In this document: in pieces, positions 59,563 through 64,000 of the stretch
How the letters are laid out: each line of letters opens with the position of its first letter
Position numbering within the stretch: the stretch's first letter is position 1
Notes under the pieces: generated by a model
The model's input: only the letters and a program-made list of their open reading frames with translations
Told to the model about the DNA's origin: nothing
Database searches by the model: none
DNA from: Olsenella intestinalis
GTDB taxonomy: Bacteria; Actinomycetota; Coriobacteriia; Coriobacteriales; Atopobiaceae
Direction: 5' to 3'
Assembly: GCF_023276655.1 (NCBI RefSeq)
Contig: NZ_JALGRK010000001.1
Location: 267,501-331,500, forward strand
Length of the DNA stretch: 64,000 nt
Program-made: the position numbers and the translations under genes

Positions 59563-61572
59563 ATGAGCACCACGACGAGACGTCACCCCTGGCGCGCGGC
59601 GACGGCCGCGCTCGTGCTCGCCTGCCTTTTGGGCTGCGGCTGCGCGACCGCACCGAAGGAGGCGGCCGCGCCGGGGGCGGCACAGGCCGTCGACCCGCGG
59701 GCAGGCGGCACGCACGAGGGCGACCACACGACCAGGCAGGTCGAGGTGTTCCGCGAGGGGCCCACCGACGAGCACGCGACGCTTCGGTTCTACGACGACA
59801 TGCCCAACGTCGCCTACATCAACGTCTGCGACTACTACCGGCTCCTGATGCCGCAGGGCCAGATGGACGCGACCAGGCAGGACGACGGCACCTGGCGCGT
59901 CGAGACCCACACGGGCGCGAGCCCTGACGCCGCGATGGAGCACGGGCTTGGCGGGACGGCCGTGGTGGACCCCGCCAGGGGCACGCTCTTCTCGGCGGAC
60001 TTCTCCGCCTTCGCGAACACGATGTCGCGCAGGCAGCTCGGCATGGACAACCTCTACCTCGACGGCATGGGGCTCGTGCGCGTGGCGGGCGCCGACTACG
60101 ACCGCGAGGCCGCGCCCGCGGTGATCGACCTTTCGACCTACGGGATCGCCGTGCGCGACGGCGACGACGGCCTGTGGATGCCCGTGCACACGCTGTCGAC
60201 CTTCTTCACGAACCTGCACTACGACTACGTCCTGTTCAACGGGAAGAAGCTCTACGTGAACGACGAGAACGACCTGCGGCCGCTCACCGAGCGCGACGAG
60301 GACTTTGCCACGGGCTTCTACTACGGAGAAGAGCGTCCGGACGACATGGTCGCCTTCGACTACGCCCAGCTGCGCCTCGCGTTCGACGTCTTCTACGGCA
60401 GGCCCGCCTGCGCGAGCGAGGCGCTCAAGACGCAGGGGCTCGAGGCGCACCTCGACGCCCTGGGCGAGGGAGGCAGGGCCGTGAGGGAGGCTCTTCTCGC
60501 CAAGGACTATGCCATGTACCTGCATGGGTGCGACGGGCTGAGCAGCACGCTCAACAAGGACGGGCACACGATGATCGACGTCGTCCAGACCTCCGGACTC
60601 AGCGAGAGCGAGGCGCACAAGGGGCTGTACGAGCGCTACCAGAAGCTCGGGAGGGACGAGAGTGACCCGATCAACAGGCTCATCAAGGCGCATGCCGAGG
60701 AGATGGCGCCGATCGACACCATCCAGCTGACGTGCAAGGAGCTCGCGCACAAGGCGTTTGGCGACCAGACCTACGTCAAGAAGGGCGACACGGCCGTGAT
60801 TGTGCTCGACTCGGTCGACGACGTGGACATCAAGGGCTGGAGGGCCTTCCTTGCGGGCACGGGGCCGCGCCCATCGGGCAGCGAGCCGATCGCCGACGAG
60901 TCATCCACCTCCAAGGGCAACGTGGACTCGATCGCGCTCTTTCTCGACGCCCTCGACAAGGCGAAGGCAGACCCCGAGGTCAGGAACGTGGTGCTCGACG
61001 TCTCGAAGAACGACGGAGGGTCGGACGACGTCGTCATGTTCATCACGAGCCTGGTCGCACGCCGCGAGCGCGAGCGCTTCCAGAACACGATCACGGGGCA
61101 GACCATAACCGAGCGCTTCGACGTCGACCGCAACCTGGACGGGCGCTTCGACGAGGCGGACGACGCGGTGGACTACTCCGACCTCAACTTCGCGGTGCTC
61201 ACGAGCGGCTACAGCTACTCGTGCGGCAACCAGCTGCCCTGCCTCATGAAAGACGCCGGCGTCCCGATCATCGGCGAGCGCTCTGGCGGCGGCAGCTGCA
61301 GCGTGCAGAGGGACCTGACCGGGGAGGGGCTCGTCTACAGCCACTCGTCGTGGATCTCCAGGCTCGTGAACGACGCGGGAGAGGAGATCGACGACGGCGT
61401 GCCGGTCGACGTCGACCTGCTCGAGCGTGCCGGCTCCAGGAAGGAGCGGCGCGTGGCGGAGTTCGGCGGCAAGCGCGTCGAGACCGAGCTGCACGACTAC
61501 TCGAGCTTCTACGACCTGGACAACCTGTCGCAGGTGATGAACGAGATCTATGCGACGCGGCAGGCCGGCTAG
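59563..61572 (+). CDS. S41-family peptidase-like lipoprotein
   Basis: A 669-residue exported protein. The signal ends in ACLLGCGCA (lipobox Cys ~25). A first half of about 330 residues, with ADYDREAAPAVIDLSTYGIAV, is of no recognised family. The second half has the S41/tail-specific protease fold: NVDSIALFLDALDKAKADPE, VVLDVSKNDGGSDDV, and the nucleophile region LTSGYSYSCGNQLPCLMKD, with GERSGGGSC after it. The serine lies in the usual place, but the classic Lys partner is not evident. It may be a cell-envelope protease or binding protein. Three GAGAAGAGC copies occur inside. Confidence 0.75.
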   Translation: MSTTTRRHPWRAATAALVLACLLGCGCATAPKEAAAPGAAQAVDPRAGGTHEGDHTTRQVEVFREGPTDEHATLRFYDDMPNVAYINVCDYYRLLMPQGQMDATRQDDGTWRVETHTGASPDAAMEHGLGGTAVVDPARGTLFSADFSAFANTMSRRQLGMDNLYLDGMGLVRVAGADYDREAAPAVIDLSTYGIAVRDGDDGLWMPVHTLSTFFTNLHYDYVLFNGKKLYVNDENDLRPLTERDEDFATGFYYGEERPDDMVAFDYAQLRLAFDVFYGRPACASEALKTQGLEAHLDALGEGGRAVREALLAKDYAMYLHGCDGLSSTLNKDGHTMIDVVQTSGLSESEAHKGLYERYQKLGRDESDPINRLIKAHAEEMAPIDTIQLTCKELAHKAFGDQTYVKKGDTAVIVLDSVDDVDIKGWRAFLAGTGPRPSGSEPIADESSTSKGNVDSIALFLDALDKAKADPEVRNVVLDVSKNDGGSDDVVMFITSLVARRERERFQNTITGQTITERFDVDRNLDGRFDEADDAVDYSDLNFAVLTSGYSYSCGNQLPCLMKDAGVPIIGERSGGGSCSVQRDLTGEGLVYSHSSWISRLVNDAGEEIDDGVPVDVDLLERAGSRKERRVAEFGGKRVETELHDYSSFYDLDNLSQVMNEIYATRQAG

Positions 61573-61703
61573 GGGCGGGACACGCCGACGGGCGCGTGGC
61601 CTGGCCGCTGACCTGCGCCCGCTCGTCGACGCGGCGACGGCGCGCGACGTTGCCCATGCTACGATTCAGCCATCGTTTTCATGACGGATTGGCAGGTCGC
61701 GCC

Positions 61704-62141
61704 ATGGATCGTCCCGCCTCCCAGAAGTACCTGAGGGTCCTCTCAGTGCTTGACGTCGCGCTCGGCGTCCTGTCCATCGTGGCCGGCGTCGTGGCGCTCT
61801 CGGGCGGCACGTTCCTGGGCGTCGGCTCGGGACGCATCGCCACGGAGGCGGCGGCCGCGCTCGAGGTCAGCATCGCAGGACAGGCGTACTCCATACTGGG
61901 GGTGCTGGCTCTTCTCGCCGGGCTGTTCGCGCTCGTCGAGGGCGCGCTGGGGCTTCGCGCGGCACGCGACGCCACGCGGATCATGCCCGTCTGGGCCGTC
62001 TCGTTCGCGGGGCTCGTGCTTGGCATCGCCAACCTGGCCATCACCGCGTCGCAGCAGGGCGACCTGCTCATGGCGGCGATCGGCATGATCGCGTCGGCGC
62101 TCATGTTCTGGGTCGCGAACAACATCAGGAGCCAGGCGTAG
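61704..62141 (+). CDS. four-helix membrane protein
   Basis: A 145-residue protein with four hydrophobic segments (VLDVALGVLSIVAGVVAL, ILGVLALLAGLFALVEGALG, PVWAVSFAGLVLGIANLAI, AIGMIASALMFWVANNI). No family is recognised. The ATG at 61704 has GGCAGG upstream. It sits between two envelope genes on the same strand. Confidence 0.65.
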   Translation: MDRPASQKYLRVLSVLDVALGVLSIVAGVVALSGGTFLGVGSGRIATEAAAALEVSIAGQAYSILGVLALLAGLFALVEGALGLRAARDATRIMPVWAVSFAGLVLGIANLAITASQQGDLLMAAIGMIASALMFWVANNIRSQA

Positions 62142-62256
62142 CGCGGCGTTGCGCGGCATGCTCGCGGCTTGCGCGGCGCGCGTGGTGACATATGACACGT
62201 TGCCCGCCCCGTCGCGCGATGGGGCGGGCGCATCTGACGACATTGGGGAGAAGAGC

Positions 62257-63786
62257 ATGGCCGCAGCAGCGAGGACCGCGCGCATCAAGGACGACCCGAG
62301 CAGGGGCATCTGGAAGCGGTTCCTGCTGCTGGTGCCCCTCGTGGTCGCGCTGGCCGTCACATGCTGGGTCTACGTGCACGCGAACGGGTCGACCTACTCG
62401 ATCAGGGGCACGCTGCCCGATCTTGCCGGGGGCGAGTCGACCACGGACGCCGCGTCCTTCTCGCCTGCGAACGTGACGCTCGACCGCACGGGGGTCATCG
62501 AGGTGACCTCGGCGCGGCTCACGCCTGACGGGGACCACGCGCGCATCGAGCTGCGCGCGCTGGGCGACGGCGAGGCGACCGTCAACGTGACGCGTCGGGA
62601 GGGCGACACGACCCTGGGGCCTGCGCCGCGGCGGGTGCGCGTCATCGACGGCGTCATCACCTGCGAGGGCCACGGGTTCGCCGGGTGGGAGTCGCTGCAC
62701 GTGAGCCTCTGCGTCTTCATGGGGGCCGTGGCGGCGCTGTTCCTGTCGGCGCTCGTGCGTCTGAGGCGCGAGGCGTGGTTCGGCTACACCATGGTCTCGT
62801 GCGCAGGCGGCCTGCTGTTCTTCTCGTTCCAGCTCGCGTTCTTCGTGTTCCTCGCGTTCGACGGCGGCATCACGAGCCTGGCGGACCTCGTGGCGACGCT
62901 CACGCAGACGGCCGACTGGTTCGTGGCGGCGACCATCATGCCGGTGACCGTGCTGGCGCTGCTCGTGTCGCTGAGCAACGTCTGGCTGATCGCGCGCGAG
63001 GGACTGCGCCCGGTCAACATGCTGGGCGTGGCCGTGAGCGTGGTCTGGGGCCTAACACTGCTCGTGCTGACCTTCGCACATGACGCCCTGTACGAGCTGC
63101 GCGCGTCCTTCGAGTTCATCTGGGTGTTCCGCACCTGCGAGGCCGTGGCCGTGGCCTACGGCGAGTGCCTGCTCTTCGCGACCGTGGTCTGCGCGTGGCT
63201 CGCCGCGCGGCACAGGCCCAGGCGCGGCGGCGACTACCTCGTGATCTTGGGCTGCGGCCTGCGCGCCGACGGCACCCCCTGCCCCCTGCTGGCCGGGCGC
63301 ATCGACGCGGCACTGGCCCTCGACGCCGAGCGCCAAAAGGCCGGCGACGCGCCCGTGACGTTCGTGCCGAGCGGCGGCCAGGGCCCCGACGAGCCCATGA
63401 GCGAGGCGGAGAGCATGGCGGCCTACCTGCGCGAGCACGGCATCCCCGACGAACGCATCGTGCTCGAGGGCCGCTCGACCACGACCCGCGAGAACATGGC
63501 CTTCTCGCGCGAGGCCATCGAGGCGCACGCGGGCGTGAGCGTGGAGGAGAGGAGCGTGCTCTTCTCGACCACGAACTACCACGTGTTCCGCGGCTACGTC
63601 TGCGCCCACGAGGCCGGCATGCGCGTCGAGGGCGTGGGCAGCCGCACGCGCGCGTACTTCTGGCCGAACGCGTTCCTGCGCGAGTTCGCCGGGCTGCTGG
63701 TCGCGCAGTGGCGCATGATCCTGCAGGTCTACCTCGTGATTGCCGCGATCTACGCGGCGGCAGCCATCGTCTACATCTCGGGCTAG
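62257..63786 (+). CDS. YdcF/ElyC-type DUF218 membrane protein
   Basis: A 509-residue protein. One N-terminal helix (FLLLVPLVVALAVTCWVYVH) and an extracytoplasmic Ig-like stretch are followed by about six more helices (~150-320). The DUF218 domain comes next: DYLVILGCGLRADGTPCPLLAGRIDAAL, FVPSGGQGPDEPMSEAESMAAYL, GRSTTTRENMAFS and FSTTNYHVFRGYV (read in pieces). A final helix ends the protein. DUF218 proteins are linked to envelope polymer metabolism. The ATG directly follows GGGGAGAAGAGC, so the ribosome site and a copy of the dispersed word coincide. Confidence 0.85.
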   Translation: MAAAARTARIKDDPSRGIWKRFLLLVPLVVALAVTCWVYVHANGSTYSIRGTLPDLAGGESTTDAASFSPANVTLDRTGVIEVTSARLTPDGDHARIELRALGDGEATVNVTRREGDTTLGPAPRRVRVIDGVITCEGHGFAGWESLHVSLCVFMGAVAALFLSALVRLRREAWFGYTMVSCAGGLLFFSFQLAFFVFLAFDGGITSLADLVATLTQTADWFVAATIMPVTVLALLVSLSNVWLIAREGLRPVNMLGVAVSVVWGLTLLVLTFAHDALYELRASFEFIWVFRTCEAVAVAYGECLLFATVVCAWLAARHRPRRGGDYLVILGCGLRADGTPCPLLAGRIDAALALDAERQKAGDAPVTFVPSGGQGPDEPMSEAESMAAYLREHGIPDERIVLEGRSTTTRENMAFSREAIEAHAGVSVEERSVLFSTTNYHVFRGYVCAHEAGMRVEGVGSRTRAYFWPNAFLREFAGLLVAQWRMILQVYLVIAAIYAAAAIVYISG

Positions 63787-63819
63787 GCGCCCGGGGCCGG
63801 GCGCGCGGGCCGGGCGGCG

Positions 63820-64000
63820 CTACAGGCGCTCGGCGACGACGCGCGCGATGGCCTCGGTCGAGAGCCCCGCGCGCTCGAGCAGGGCCTGCTGCGAGTCGGC
63901 CTCGAGGTAGGCGTCGGGCATGCCGAGGCGCAGGAGCCGAGGCGTGGGCGCGTCGGGCGTCGAGGCGCGCTCGGCGAGGTGCTCGGCCACGGCGCCGCCA
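63820..64000 (-). CDS. dxs: C-terminus of a transketolase-like enzyme, probably 1-deoxyxylulose-5-phosphate synthase (cut by window edge)
   Basis: The last 59 codons and stop are present; the 5' part is beyond the right edge. The translated end contains TPRLLRLGMPDAYLEADSQQ and LLERAGLSTEAIARVV, which follow the pattern of the DXS C-terminal domain (a G-x-PD-x-x-x-E strand, then a GL...I helix). Another transketolase-fold enzyme is possible. It is convergent with the DUF218 gene. Confidence 0.55.
   Translation of the reverse strand, partial: GGAVAEHLAERASTPDAPTPRLLRLGMPDAYLEADSQQALLERAGLSTEAIARVVAERL

Overview
The window is a GC-rich (about two thirds G+C) chromosomal segment of an actinobacterium. 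It is most likely a member of the class Coriobacteriia, probably an Olsenella/Atopobium-like member of Atopobiaceae. The evidence is the rRNA and protein character, a tRNA-less 16S-23S spacer, frequent GTG/TTG starts, a two-hairpin leader upstream of rpmE, a mannose-family PTS and a TPKTGD-anchored surface protein. The assignment is inferred from the sequence alone and was not tested by database search.

Layout. (1) 1-21605 is entirely minus strand: the 5' part of a 23S gene, a short spacer, a complete 16S gene and its leader, then pgm-like, galU, a homocysteine-methyltransferase-like gene, a DtxR-type regulator, murA, and the full F1Fo ATP synthase operon (atpI-B-E-F-H-A-G-D-C). Further on come upp, glyA, rpiB, a prmC-tsaC fusion and prfA. 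(2) 21934-31336 is mixed: a trigger-factor-like chaperone, rpmE with its leader RNA, a 30-bp repeat array, coaX, a BirA-like gene, a folP-folK fusion, a sirtuin, a patatin, exonuclease III, and a DUF234-type ATPase/nuclease behind a 15-bp tandem repeat. (3) 31341-39116 holds a PHP phosphoesterase, a small Cys-rich protein, an aminotransferase, ftsH, hpt, tilS and a YycJ-like hydrolase. (4) 39272-47143 looks accessory: a complete mannose-family PTS operon with a divergent AraC regulator, a Cof-type phosphatase, and a large InlB-repeat surface protein. (5) 47197-64000 holds three tandem VOC proteins, a YihY membrane protein, a fusion of an alarmone-hydrolase-like domain with a kinase, tRNA-Val, an Agp-type glucose-1-phosphatase lipoprotein, murE, a HAD phosphatase, an iron alcohol dehydrogenase, a pair of helical-repeat proteins, tRNA-Glu, an S41-protease-like lipoprotein, membrane proteins and the end of a dxs-like gene.

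The most unusual signal is not a gene. It is a 9-base word, GAGAAGAGC (reverse complement GCTCTTCTC), which I count 42 times in 64 kb, 18 on one strand and 24 on the other. Composition alone would give fewer than one. It occurs about once per housekeeping gene, is read in at least five codon contexts on both strands, forces otherwise rare codons (GCT-CTT-CTC, AGA-AGA), and is missing from the PTS and adhesin genes. It behaves like a DNA uptake sequence or another genome-wide DNA recognition word. No such signal is known to me in Actinobacteria.

Functional links: galU, the pgm-like gene and agp all touch glucose-1-phosphate metabolism. murA and murE serve peptidoglycan precursor synthesis. prmC and prfA are a modifier/substrate pair. 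hpt and tilS are neighbours, as in many Gram-positive genomes.
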